Source: Haemaphysalis longicornis (lineage: Eukaryota; Arthropoda; Arachnida; Ixodida; Ixodidae). Taken from it: a stretch of DNA of 64,000 nucleotides. This document shows positions 53,241 to 64,000 of this stretch, piece after piece. The stretch spans positions 62,001 through 126,000 of the forward strand of contig JABSTR010001237.1 of the NCBI GenBank assembly GCA_013339765.2, given 5' to 3'. The position numbers and the translations under genes are program-made. The number at the start of each line of letters is the position of its first letter. Within the stretch, counting starts at the first letter, position 1. The notes under the pieces are model-generated. The model was not told the DNA's origin and did not search any database. It was given only the letters and a program-made list of their open reading frames with translations.

Positions 53241-53738
53241 CCGTACCTGCATATAGGTCCAGCTTTGACGGAAGCGGCGGCATTCGAACTCGCGAAGCGC
53301 TTTTCCCCTTCTCTCATCGTATAACAGCGCCATATTTGAGGTGGGGCTTGAGGCGAGAACTCGGCGGTGTCGTTGTTAGAAAACAGAAACCTCGTGTAGC
53401 GCGTACCTTTTCCGAAGAGTGGCCGCAGCGCTAAGCGGACCACTTCTTGGCATTAGCTGCAGTACTCACCGCGTTCCTGAATCAGGCGATGCGCACTGTC
53501 GAACCAAACATCACCTGTTTCCACATTAAAACCCGTTTCCAGTCAACGGGATTGCTCGCTAGGGTGGTTAACCAGACAAATAACATTTAATCAATTGATC
53601 CCACTCCATCCAACAATTCTATTTATGCATTTATATGAGTAATTATCGAATTGGTCTCAATTAACCATTTTCTATCCACAATGACTTGGGCACGTTCCTG
53701 ACAGCGGCATTGGAGACGAGGGTGCCCTTACGAAAATG

Positions 53739-54054
53739 CCATATATGGTCCCATGTATAAATTATATGTGGCCTTATATAACTATTAGTGTCTATATATG
53801 ACTATCATTGCCATATATTGCGGCAAATAGGGCCAATATGGCGCGGTCCAGACCGTATAAGGCGTCAAATATGGCCATGTATGGCCTCACGTAGAGCCAT
53901 ATATGGCGAGGCCAACCCATATATGGCGTTAAGTACAGCCTTATATGGCCCGGCCAACCCCTATATGGCGTGAAGTACAGCCATATATGGCCCGGTCAAC
54001 CCATATATGGCGCCTTGTCCAGCCATATATGGTGCTAGATGCTTCCTTATATGG
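53739..54054. repeat. Phased CCATATATGG (CArG-like) array
   Basis: Ten-base palindromes CCATATATGG occur at 53739, 53897, 53917, 53981, 54001 and 54023, and CCTTATATGG at 53939 and 54045. CCCTATATGG at 53959 is a near match. From 53897 the spacing is 20, 22, 20, 22, 20, 22 and 22 bp, so the unit is a 42-bp dimer (box, CGAGGCCAAC-type spacer, box, CGTTAAGTACAG-type spacer). CC(A/T)6GG is the binding consensus of SRF-type MADS factors. Whether anything binds here is unknown. Confidence 0.9.
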
Positions 54055-54055
54055 C

Positions 54056-54764
54056 ATGGGGATAAGTTTTAGCAAAAGAGAACGGGGGATTCGAGAACCC
54101 GTAATTACAGACGGACGCTGCCTGTGTCCTTCCTACGTGCTTTCTAATCCTCCATCCCGCTTTGCTCGCACTGTTACGATTTTTCAAGACCATAAACAAA
54201 CTAACCCGCACCAAAGTCCTCCTCATTTCTACAGCTGACGTTATTAGAAAAGCAAGCGCACGCACAGTAGTTCACTTCATCCTCCGAACTTAACGCGTAA
54301 ATGGAAAAGTCTAGGCGCGTCGGTAGCAGCAGTATGTCAGTAGTTTTGAAGTGGAAAAGAAGGACCCGTGGCCTAATCAGGGAGAGAGGAGAATTGGGAA
54401 AGGGGGAATTAGGATGAATATAAGGAGGAAAATATGAACTGCTTCGGAGGGAATTCTTCGGAGGCATTGTGAAGACGTCTTGCTTTCAGTCACGGTCCAC
54501 TTTTTGTAGTCGTACCGAATGGTATTACCACGCGGGGCATATGCCCCATGGAGCCACGGCCCGACTTCGGGTGGCTGATGCGCAGTCCGGGATTTTTTTT
54601 TTTGGGGGGGGGGGGGAAGGGGGGCTGCGTTTTGGCCGCTTGTAAATATATCGTCGTAATCTCGTAAATACATTGCGTAATCATCAACCATGATTCCTGC
54701 CATCTCTTCTGCCGCCTTGTAACAATACGTAGCATCAGCAAAAACACTAATCTGGACAGTAAAC
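54056..54764. other. No gene; T11G14 tract
   Basis: Contains a T then G homopolymer pair at about 54592-54616. Short frames only. Confidence 0.5.
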
Positions 54765-54932
54765 TAAAACACTAAACTTTACCACTGACATACTGAATGG
54801 GACATACCGATAAACTAAAACACTAAACTCTACCGTTGACATACTGAATGGGACATACCGATAAACTAAAACACTAAACTCTACCGTTGACATACTGAAT
54901 GGGACATGCCGATAAACTAAAACACTAACCCT
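54765..54932. repeat. 51-bp minisatellite, about 3.3 units
   Basis: Units of AAACTAAAACACTAAACTCT, ACCGTTGACATACTGAATGG, GACATACCGAT. The first differs slightly (TTTACCACTGAC) and the last is partial. As 51 is divisible by three, the minus strand reads a repeated 17-residue peptide (STVEFSVLVYRYVPFSM), without other gene signs. Confidence 0.95.
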
Positions 54933-57711
54933 TTCCATTAATATACCAGAGCGCCAGTCTCTTCTGCCACCGCCCTCGTCTTTGCGCTAAGCTTCCCCTT
55001 CAGTATGTACCAACTAGCCCAACAGCACGTTTTATTGAAGTACCGTTGACATGTTCACCGAATGAACAACGTTTGTAGTGTCTAATTATTATTTTTGTTT
55101 CCTACATCATCCTCAACTTCCTGTGAAAGCGTTTCGCCGAGTCTTTCTACGGGAACTGGGTTCACAACAATAGCAGAACTGGAACAGAACGAACAGAGTC
55201 CCGGTAATCTTTACCGCGGCGACAACACGAAGGGTCGAAAGCGTGTCTGCGCTGCTGTGACCGGGTGCCTTCTCCGATTTCTCCTCAAAGGAGACGTGCG
55301 GGTCACCCGGGGAGAGAGACACAAGAAAAGATTGAAGCGGAGAGAAACGAATCTCGAGCGAAAGTTCTTTGTTGGCGTCGCCGCGAAATTTCGCTCCTCC
55401 ATTTCAACCGTTCCGACACGCTCGCCCTGTGTCGGAGAGATAAGCGTCACAAGAGGCGCGCCTGCTCATCCACCATGCAGTTCACGCTGTTCCTGCGCGG
55501 CCGCCTTACAATCCGCCGACTCTGCGGAACGAAGGCTGCGACGGCGCGAGAATTCTTACACGACGTTCCGGAAACTTCCCCGGCCCGGCCGAGTCTCGCG
55601 GATTCTCGCGCGGCTTTCTTCCGCGGCCCTCTTTCGCTCGTCTCTTGTGTCCTTCCGTAATGACTTCCGCAAAGCCGCCGCGGGGGATCGCTTCGTTACA
55701 ACTCATTTCGCACCGAACGACTCCAGCGAGGTGTTTCCGCCGCTTGCTGCATGGGTCGCCTCGACCTCGCATTGCGCTGTGCATGTTCGCGGTGCCCCTC
55801 GGTGCGCCTTCGTAAGGATTCAGTACGAAGCAGACGAAACGTTGCACCTTTTTCGCTCTGAATCTTTCTGTGGACCACACTACAGAATATTGTTTAGGTT
55901 TATTGAGTGGAACAGACCAGAGGGTGATGTTCCGATTTGAGCAGCTAGAAGAAACACCGCTTCGTCGGCTTCCACGGCGCAGGGATAGAGTCTTCGGTTT
56001 TTTGACGCTAACGGCCTAGGTGCTAGCCCCAAAAGTTCTAAAGCTTTTTTTAATGCGACGCAGAGTATCTCTGACCATCCAAGGAAATTTTCGTGTCCGC
56101 GTCAGCAGAAAACTCCCAGGCTACTTACTGGCTCCACAAACCAGCATACCAGATTACTACCGGCTACACCCAGGCTACACAAACAAACTGATTGCACCAC
56201 CGAGGTATCGAACCTGGGCCCGAAGAGAAGCAGAGCGAGAGCCCCGCCACGTGGAGACGGGGAGACAGACAGTGGTTTGGATTCAGCGTCTGGGGAGGAG
56301 GAGGGCGCTTTTTGGAGGTGACACACGAAACAAGAGTCAGGGGAGACAGTGAGAGAGATGACGCCATATCCGCGCGTGCCGCCCTCCCCCTCACCCGTCG
56401 AAAGACGCTCCTCTCCGTTTTCTTTATGTCTACGCTGCTGCGTTCGGGATCACGCCCCGGCGAACCCCAGGTAACGACTGGCAGAGCCTCTGGTTTCACT
56501 CTTTGTAGAGCCACGTGTGTGAATTCGAGTGACACCGCATGGGTAATCGTTGCGGGAGTCGTTTACAGCTTCGCAGCCCAACTACACTTCACAACGGGGA
56601 TTGGAGGCAATTTTTTTTCTTTTCCGAGAAGTGATTTCTGTCTGTAAAATGTTCTACTGCATCCATTCTACGCATTTGCCACTGCCCACTTTTTTCACAT
56701 TGCGATGGCCAGGCGACTTCACTGAAAAGTAAGCACGATGATCGCACGAGAGGTATAGGGGGGAAAAAAAGCAGACATACGAGCAAATAAACTGGTAACC
56801 GGAAGGCGCACGGTTACCCAACTTCTCGTCGAGCCTCTCAACAACACAAACTAGTAAAGTGCGACTAATTAACGAACGAAACAATGACGCGAGAGGTAAT
56901 AGATGAGAAGCGTGCCATGGGGTTACCAGGAAACGCGGAGGCAGGTCGCCCGGTGTGCTGCTTGTTGTTTTGTGTAAACTACCTGCTGGGGCGCCTGTAG
57001 GGCGCGACGTCGCGCTAAACCTTTAACCAACGCGTTGTGCCAATTGAGACTTGCGCCACAAACAAGTTGAAAGCCTGTTTTCCCGGCAGCCCGCTTCTCG
57101 TTGGGATGTGACGGTCGAAGTAGAAGCGATAGGTCAGGAGAACAACACGCTAAAAGTAAAACTATCGTCGTTGGAAACGTTCTCATTGGTTTACGGTATT
57201 TTCGCGCGTATAACCCGCCCCTGCATATATTCGCACCCCCCCCCCCCGCTCCCCCCCTTCAGCCCACCGGAAACGAAAAACAATTCTCCCGTATTGCCCA
57301 CACATTAGACACAGGAAACACTGCACCAAAGCTACTGCTCAAGCAACACATCACACACTATGCAGACAGAAAAAAAACGTATATTTAGAAAGTATAATAC
57401 GCTGACTGCAAGGCGAAAGTCACAATTCCCTCATTGTCACTGCTCTCGCTAGAGCTATCACATGAGCCGCAGTCCTCACTGGTTTACACAACGTCATCTG
57501 CGGTTCCATCCATGTTTGTGATGCAGCATTTTTTGAAGACCGTTTTTTTTTTTTTCAAGTTTGTGGCGCAGCATTTTTTTCTGAAGTGTGATGCAGCATT
57601 TTTTGCGCTCGTACTTGTTTTTCTTCCTTGTCCTTGTATGTTTTGCGCAACCGTTGCCATGGAAGGCTTAGTGCGTAGGAGCTTCTTCACGGCACAACGA
57701 ACATTGCCGTG
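54933..57711. other. No proven gene (2.8 kb)
   Basis: CCAACTAGCCCAACAGC near 55008 repeats the flank word seen after the two foldbacks. A 281-residue plus frame at 55095-55940 lacks an ATG start and any domain I know. Opposite frames of 124 and 131 residues overlap it. Around 56190-56215 the minus strand has CAGGTTCGATACC, a B-box-like word without a convincing A box. C13 lies at 57236-57249, T-runs at 57541-57556. Confidence 0.4.
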
Positions 57712-57725
57712 AAGCTCCACTATAA

Positions 57726-57958
57726 TTGATTGTGGGGTTTAACGCGCCAACGCAACGCAGGCGATGAGGCGCGCCGTAGTGGAGGGCTCCGGATTAATTT
57801 TGACCCCCTATGGATCTTTACGTGCACCGAAATCTCGTACACACGGGCGTTTTTGCTTTTCGCCTCCATCAGAAAAGCGGCCGCAGCGGCCGGGAATCGA
57901 GCCCGCGACCTCGTGCTCAGCAGCGCAACGCCTTAGCCACTGAGCCACCGCGGCGGGT
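57726..57958 (-). mobile_element. Ruka-type SINE with 14-bp target duplication
   Basis: AAGCTCCACTATAA flanks it at 57712-57725 and 57960-57973. On the minus strand the A box TGGCTCAGTGG and B box GGGCTCGATTCCCGG are intact, and the tail is CCCCACAATCAAT. One body segment reads GGATCCATAGGGGGTC, a diverged form of the usual block. Confidence 0.95.
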
Positions 57959-57973
57959 AAAGCTCCACTATAA

Positions 57974-58470
57974 GAGTGAGTGAGTGAGTGAAAAAAACGT
58001 TATTTAAACCAGCTCCAGCCGCTGATTATTGGGCGCCCGCCCGGTGGGGGTCCTCCTCTAGTCCGGAAAGCCCTGGTCCGCGCTGTCTGCCCTAGCCCTC
58101 CCCACCAGGCTACGCTGGACTGAGACGTTGGAGCTGGCCATCCGGCCCGCCCACTGCTCGTACGTTGGGCGAGGATTTGCGGTAACGGATGGGGTTTTCT
58201 GAACTCGAATACCATGTGGTACAGGTTGCCAGGTTGGGGACAGAAATTACGCGTAGCGTAGTAGAGGGTGGGGTGCATGGCATGGAGGATAGTGGGGTGA
58301 GGATAGGAATTAGTTTGAAGTCGGCGAAAGGCAGTTGCCTCTGCTCTGGATAAATGGGGATGTTGCGGCGGGAAGCGTCGTCGTTCGTGGCGGTAATGGG
58401 CGAGGATGTCGGTGTATGAAGGAAGAGTAGCGGGCTTGGTAGAGGGAGCGAAGGGGCTGAGTGACTTCGC
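57974..58470 (-). pseudogene. I/Jockey-type LINE 3' end
   Basis: Minus strand: YTDILAHYRHERRRFPPQHP, HLSRAEATAFRRLQTNSYPH, MHPTLYY, then LYHMVFEF. LSRAEAT-RRLQT...LYHMVW.C is the C-terminal signature of this LINE group. The knuckle cysteines are mostly gone (LYHMVFEF for LYHMVW.C). The 3' UTR ends GGTTTAAATAACG, a T-run and a (CACT)n tail at 57974-57992. No intact ORF remains. Confidence 0.8.
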
Positions 58471-58869
58471 CGTCTTGAGAAACGCCCCGTGGGAAAAACC
58501 CCGCGTATTATCTGCACCCCTACTTTGCCATTGAAAGTTTCGCATTTTCGGTGAGGGTTATACGCGTGAAAATACGGTATTTTTGATCGCATGTTTATAA
58601 AACGGGAATGCTGAATGTATGTCGTAAGAAGCGAGGGCATGCTTCTAGCAAAGCGGATGCTTTTCCCTTTCAAGCGATAGCGAAGGGATACAGACATGGT
58701 CGCGCCTTTGGCAGGCTCCAATCAGCTCTTCTTAGCGTGTTCTGGGCGTTATCAAAAACGGCGAGGCACTGAAACACCCAGCAATAAGCAGGTAGTTTCG
58801 CCCCTCCACCTGTCGTCACAGAGATTTCAGGATTTTTTGTGTAGACATTGCTCCAGCATCACAGTCGGA
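58471..58869. other. No gene recognised
   Basis: Minus-strand frames extend from the LINE end but have no RT or RNase H motif here. Confidence 0.4.
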
Positions 58870-59275
58870 AATGACAAGACAAACTTCTGTAATTTGTCGT
58901 ATTTTTGGGTGTCGTACTGTCGTCTTGTCGTATTCCTGTCGTGTCATGATTCTGGTGTTCTGTCATGTGTCGTATTCCTGTCCTAAGATTGATTTTCCGT
59001 CGTGCAGAATTCCTGTTTTATCGTAGTTGCACATGGTTTCAATGTTATTGTCCATTGTGAAGAGTAGCGTAAACGGCCGTTCTGTTGTGACTACAGGAAT
59101 TTTTGTCGCCGCGAAAATTGACTTTGCCGTTACGACAGAAATGTGTGTCGTAACAACAGATGGTTTTGTCGTAACAACAGGACTTCTGTTGTCACAAGAA
59201 AGCTTTTTTGCCGCGCGACAGGAATTCTTGTTGAATTCTGCGGTATTCCTGTTGTGATTTTAGACTTGGAGCTGA
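58870..59275 (-). repeat. R3 repeat, copy 3
   Basis: Reversed. It has TAATTTGTCGTATTTTTGGG, GTCGTACTGTCGTCTTGTCG, the GTCGTAACAACAGATGG block near 59150, and GACAGGAATTCTTGTTG near 59217. It is closest to copy 2. Confidence 0.8.
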
Positions 59276-61238
59276 CATCAGTTCTAGCACATGACAAATG
59301 GAATGCGGTGATCAACATTCAGAGAAGGATATGTATACCCGTGGCGGGTCGTGCAGATGTTCTCATAGCGTTTCTGCGACTGACTGTCTTTGGCGCAAGG
59401 ACGGGGCAGATTACAAGACGCGAAAAAAGAAAACTGCATTCCTTTTGGCTGCTTTTTGAAATTGGGGGAACATGCACACATATTTAGGATAATAGCCACT
59501 GCCTTTCTGTTTACATTGTCATGCGCGTTAGGCGACAGTTCCGACGCGCATCGCAATGCCGGTCCCAAGGAGAAAATTACACGTGCGCCGTAAATGTGTG
59601 TTGGTGTAAGTACCTTTTGTGTGCGCGTTCATGAAGCATATTTTGCTCGTTTTCAACATCATCGGCAATATCCAAAGCTAACCCTTATGCAGTGCTCGCT
59701 GTGAACAGAAAGTTCAATCTTTGAAACGGAATGCCACGAACTCAACGAACCACACAGCTAACTGCAGGATTGGACGGGTTAACGTGAATCCCAAGGAAAA
59801 CGAGTGGTGATACTTGCTTCCGAAAAAGAAGACGAAAAGAAAACGCTCCTGGAAGTGCCGTTACATACGTATTAAAAGGAGAATAGCTTGAAGCATTATT
59901 CAGCTGTTCAAGAGTGAGCCTGGTGGACCGAACACGGCTCGGCTAAGAATAGACGGAAGCCGGCCGCATGGCTCTTTGAGATCGCAGCCTCCGACAAGTC
60001 AACGCACCACAATCACCACAATCTGCCTATGCTCCACGTATTATCGTTCGGCATCCCATTTCCATCCGTAATCTCGCGCCAAGAATAACGTCGGGGTGGG
60101 CAGAGCGATGCGAAGATACCCGCCCTTTTGTCGCAGCAGAGTCCGACAAAGCCCCCGCCGACGCCCTCTCTCTTATCTCAGCCCGAAGTCATCTCAACGA
60201 AAGATCCGCGTGTGATTAGACGAGACGTGCCGAAATTTAATTTGCACACCGCGTGCAACGCGCTACAAGAGAAAGGCAAGCAGGACACAAAAGACGGCTA
60301 GCCCTCGGTGTATCTCTCCGCTCCGACTCCCGGAAGCAAATCCGCGCAGCCGTTAAGAATGCGAGCGAGATAGGAATTCGCCCGCGTATCCTAATGCCGG
60401 CAGCATGCAGTTAGGAGGGGCTTCCCTCGCCTGCCAAACTGGGTCTTCCGTCGATGTCAAGTGTCCCCCTCTCCGGTGTTTGCGGGGCCCTCGCCACGTC
60501 GATCGATGGGGGCTCGGAAGCGAGCAGGCGAAAATCCCCTTCGGCAAATACCGGAAGCGATGGCTCGACGCAGATAGCTCCCGCAAATCAAACCAAGTAT
60601 GTGCGCGAGGCGCTGTGCCTGCTGCGGTGGGGCGGTTCTGCCAGCGCCGGTTGGCTCCCCCTGCCCGCACGGCGTTACGAGGCGGCTTATTTTTTTATGC
60701 CACTTCCTGGCTCGGAGGAGGAGGCCCTCCCTCCGGTGACAGGAGGTGCGACCCAAGACGGAAAGCCGGGAGCCTTGCACGGCGATCTTTGGCAAGGCTA
60801 CACAGGTACTGCTGAGTCCTGCGTGCACCGCCGAAAGGGTTGCACCCAGGTCGCCCCCTTGCTTGACACCGCGCAGCACCCCGTATGTCAATGCGCTGCA
60901 TAATCTTCAATATAAAAAAAATACGCCGCTTTTAGGCGAGTTAGTTATCCCGACAGCCCTACCAGGAAAACCACTGACCGACAGGCAAGGCTTTCCGGGG
61001 TGTGTGACGCTTGCAAAGGGCGGTAACGGACCCTGAAATCACGCGACGCCCGACTGTTCTCTGGGCGGTCCATAGTAGCATCACTAAATGAGCTACGCTT
61101 AAGAGTACCGCCACTTCGTGCACCCGGAAGCGTCTGGGGGCCATTTTGTTTCTGGCGTGCAGTGTTGCCATCTCTCCCAACTAAACCGCCGCCGGTTGTG
61201 ACGGGCAGAGTGCGACCGGCCGCTCTAGCGTTGGCGCA

Positions 61239-61240
<2 letters not shown>
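59276..61240. other. No proven gene (2 kb)
   Basis: GC-rich between 60300 and 60900, with frames of 136, 149 and 144 residues overlapping on both strands. None has a recognised domain. If any hidden exon exists in the window, this low-repeat stretch is a candidate. Confidence 0.35.

Positions 61241-61320
<80 letters not shown>
61241..61320. repeat. (AG)40 microsatellite
   Basis: Eighty bases of uninterrupted AG. Frames reading Arg-Glu or Ser-Leu repeats come from it. Confidence 0.98.
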
Positions 61321-61323
<3 letters not shown>

Positions 61324-62821
61324 CCCAGAAACAAAATGGCTGCGCCCATATGTAAACAAATATCACGTGGTGCCGAGCGACCAATGAAAATCCTGGCGGC
61401 ACATAACAATGAGAGAAAAGAGTGCCGATACTCTAAAAACCTTTATTTTAGTGACGCTAGACCACAGGGGGCTCCCCGCGCATGTCGCTCGTAAACCGGA
61501 AGCACCAGAAGCCGCTGCCACACTCAAGACAATCAGAATCCGCGGTAACTGTCGCTTCTGACATCGCCAATACGTTATCACTGATAGCTAAAGCTAAACA
61601 CTAGGTATAGCGCCACCGTATTGCTCCCAAGGCCGGTGGCACCCGCTCGCACGCAGCACGACAGCTAGTAAGGGACAGTCTAGCGACCGTTACACCTGTC
61701 TCGTGAAGCCCAGTTCCCGCATTTGGCATTGGGTAGACTAGAAAATGGTGGCCAGGGTGGCCAGTGATCTTCCCGCATAACCTCTGCAATGCCTCTCCAA
61801 GAACCGGTGCAACTCAACGGTGTGCAACTCAACTCAACGCTCCAGAACTGCCCACTTGCAGGCTGTACTCATGTACGCTGTATCTCATGAACTAGCAGCG
61901 TTACGTCAGCGAGTTCTGTACCCTCTTGGCAGTCGGTACAGTTCCGCGAGCGGCGGGGCACACCCCAGCTTCGTCGCCAAGCTTCCACAGCGAGATGGAT
62001 CGCCACTTGCCCTCCGGCTCTAGCGCTCTATATGCCGGTACCAGCACTCAAGACACCTGTGCCGCCGCCAACCTTCACTTTTGCAGCCGTCCAGCTTTCA
62101 GCTAGGTGCCCGAAGCCTCGGTAACCGTAGCAAGCATTGTGATATTTACCGCTGCCCAGGTAGCTGGCAGCTCTGTGCTGCGCCGGAACGTCCATCGTAC
62201 TTTTGGTCCAACACGCAATCCGTTGAGTGAGTGAGGGAGGCTACCAGCCTGTTCTGTCTTCCTTGTTCAGATCCGGGTAATGCTAGCGTGTATACATATA
62301 CTCCCAACTAACACGAGCTTTTGGTGTGCAGTGTGCTGTCAGCCTCCTCGTGGACCTGGTGTGGGTGGCTTCAGTCGCCACCCGCCGGTGGCGTCACTTT
62401 GGAGGGGATTTGCTCTATTAGCATCTCAGCGGAGCCGACGTCGACCATGCGCTGCGCTCCTGTCTCGCGTTTCAGGAGAACACGGCGTACTCTCACAACG
62501 GCCATCCTCCTCCGAAGGATGGACTCGAGGGGCCCGTTCGCGGTTGAACTCCATCTGAGCAACCCTTTCGTGTTCGGATCCGATCACTATTTCTTTTTTA
62601 TTATATTGTATCACTGTCACTCCATTTTTATGTCTTGTTGCAAATAATAGAGAAAAAGAAAAACGTTCCGGTGTGATATCACGTCGATCCAGAGTTTGCC
62701 CCGAGGGCGATAGTGGGAATTGTGGAAACGGAACCTGAGAGCGGCCTTAGGGACAGAATGGAGAAGATATGTACAAGTCATCATGATTAAGTAAAGAATA
62801 ACGATGCCGCACTTTGTCACG
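61321..62821. other. No gene recognised (1.5 kb)
   Basis: Mixed DNA. Frames of 92 and 108 residues at 62280-62647 have no known domain. Confidence 0.4.
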
Positions 62822-63065
62822 TACCCCGCCGCGAAGGCTTCAGTGGCTAGGGCGTTTGCTGCTGAGCACGAGGACGCGGGTTCGATTACCGGCCGCGGCG
62901 GCCGCTTTTCTGATGGAGGCGTATAGCAAGAACGCCCGTGTGTACGAGATTTCGGTGCGCGTTAAAGATCCCCAGGTGGTCAAAATTAATCCGGAGCTCT
63001 CCACTACGGCGCGCCTCATCGCCTGCTTTGCGTCGGCGCGTTAAACCCTACAATCAATCAATTTA
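62822..63065 (+). mobile_element. Ruka-type SINE
   Basis: Plus strand. CCCCGCCGCGAAGGCTTCAG (A box altered to AAGGCTTCAGTGGC), B-box region CGGGTTCGATTACCGG with an extra A, GATGGAGGCGTATAGC, and GTTAAACCCTACAATCAATC. TTGTCACG at 62814-62821 and 63066-63073 is a probable target duplication. Confidence 0.9.
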
Positions 63066-63353
63066 TTGTCACGAAGCCGAACACGACGCAGTTGCCTTGA
63101 AGGAAACAAGTTATTGGAGCGGCTCGTGCTCCCCTAAATTGACAACCGGCGGCGAAGCAGCAGTCGACAAAGTCACGTGCGCAGGCGAGTCCCGGCGAAT
63201 CAAATACTGCAGCTGCGCCCGGGAGTATCATACCTTTCAGCGCGGTTGTTTCTCGAAACGTCGAATTACACCGGTAACACTGGAGATCAAAGAAGATTTT
63301 TCTAGGGTAGTGACGTCGGGTCCAAGTGCTCTCCCTATCAAAATGAACTACCG

Positions 63354-63532
63354 ACGCAACGCAGGCGATGAGGCGCACAGTAGTGGAGGGCTCCGGATTA
63401 ATTTTGACCGACCTGGGGATCGTTAACGTGCGTCCAATCTCGTACACACGGACGTGTTTGTTTCGCCGCCGTCATAAAAGCGGCCGCCGCGGCCGGGAGT
63501 CCAACCCGCGTCCCACGTGCTCAACAGCGCAA
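63354..63532 (-). mobile_element. Ruka-type SINE, 5'-truncated
   Basis: The minus strand begins GTTGCGCTGTTGAGCACG, so the A box is missing, and continues through GGGTTGGACTCCCGG (B box altered) to the CCTGCGTTGCGTCGG end. The AATC tail is lost. The truncation point coincides with that of the copy at 11676-11882. Confidence 0.85.
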
Positions 63533-64000
63533 CAGTATACAAACATAATGCACGGATGGCCGCAGTATGCTTGTCTAAACAAAATGAATGAGGAGGAAGG
63601 GCACAACGTTTAATGATGAGAAGTAGTCAGCCCGGCTGAAAATGAATGCCCAAAATATGAAAGTAGTAGTCTTTACAGCACGGCGGAAAACGGAAATATC
63701 CCTGATTTTATTTTGAACAAGAAAAACGAACAATAGTGCGGGAATGCTAATTTTGCCTCTCCTTGTCCTCCTCTACCAGACCCAATGTGACACCGTTGCG
63801 AAGATGAATTTCTAGAGGTGGAACTCCTCACTCCTGAAAAACGAGGTACAAATTTTGACAGCACTGTGGAAACTGTGGGGCCTAAAGTGGCACGGATAGG
63901 AGAGACACATGACAGGCGTTATATTTTTACTACCTTCCGTCTGTCCCGTCTCCCTTCTCGCAGTCTCGTTTTTATTCGGGCCTGTTTCACCGCGTAAATA
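63533..64000. other. No feature recognised
   Basis: Short frames only, no repeat shared with the rest of the window. Confidence 0.5.

Noticed and set aside
55095..55940. 281-residue plus-strand open frame
   Set aside because: No ATG at its start, no recognised domain, and opposite-strand frames of over 120 residues overlap it in GC-rich DNA. Length alone is not evidence.
56190..56215. Minus-strand tRNA gene or SINE from a B-box-like word
   Set aside because: No A box at the required distance and no cloverleaf.
60405..60903. Frames of 136 to 149 residues on both strands
   Set aside because: They overlap and none shows a domain or splice context.
61162..61494. Arg-Glu repeat protein
   Set aside because: Translation of the AG microsatellite.

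Overview
The window is eukaryotic and almost certainly from an ixodid (hard) tick, probably a metastriate such as Rhipicephalus, Dermacentor, Haemaphysalis, Hyalomma or Amblyomma. The best evidence is nine copies or pieces of a tRNA-headed SINE of the Ruka type known from hard ticks. LINE C-termini of the kind common in tick genomes and the density of short non-autonomous repeats agree with this. I see no bacterial operon, no rRNA, no CRISPR and no intact single-copy protein gene. The open frames that look long lie in GC-rich or repeat DNA and resemble no family I know. The window reads as intergenic or deep-intron DNA, a graveyard of transposable elements.

Layout. 0-7.5 kb: a repeat with an Arg-rich relic frame (13-340), an R1 repeat (838-1209), a TA-flanked Tigger-like MITE (1941-2444), a second Tigger-like piece (4749-5330), a probable solo LTR set in a TA microsatellite (5399-6167), a foldback with hammerhead-like motifs (6283-6461) and a hAT end (to 7480). 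8.6-9.3 kb: a tandem array of about ten 50-nt units, each with a hammerhead-ribozyme-like core. 11-19 kb: R1 copies, SINEs, a 716-bp family-2 element inside an R1 copy, and an R3 repeat. 19-24 kb: a 704/637-bp MITE family and two L1/Tx1-like LINEs. One LINE is 5'-inverted in the way expected of twin priming, and both end in the same AATAAA-containing 3' tail. 25-43 kb: R1 copies, degraded RNase H-bearing I/Jockey-type LINE ends, SINEs (one with about 40 AATC units), a second family-2 element nested in a SINE, and two foldbacks. 43-50 kb: a GC-rich block, the second MITE copy, and a local duplication (45727-47698 and 48374-50100) whose copies differ by two retroposed inserts. 50-64 kb: an RT fragment with a broken YADD motif, a 134-bp tandem repeat, a strictly spaced array of CC(A/T)6GG palindromes, a 51-bp minisatellite, three more SINEs, a LINE end and a third R3 copy.

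How the parts relate. The LINE fragments carry RT, RNase H and zinc-knuckle remnants and are the likely kind of enzyme source for the SINEs, which have 8-14 bp target duplications. R1, R3 and family-2 have no coding capacity. Family-2 was twice caught inside T-runs of other repeats, which gives a relative age order: R1 and the SINE are older, family-2 is younger. Labels R1, R3, R5, R6, R7, S1 and family-2 are mine and refer only to repeats compared within this window.

The two most unusual signals are the hammerhead-like tandem array at 8.6-9.3 kb, with related motifs at 6.28 and 6.39 kb, and the phased CArG-box-like array at 53.9-54.05 kb.
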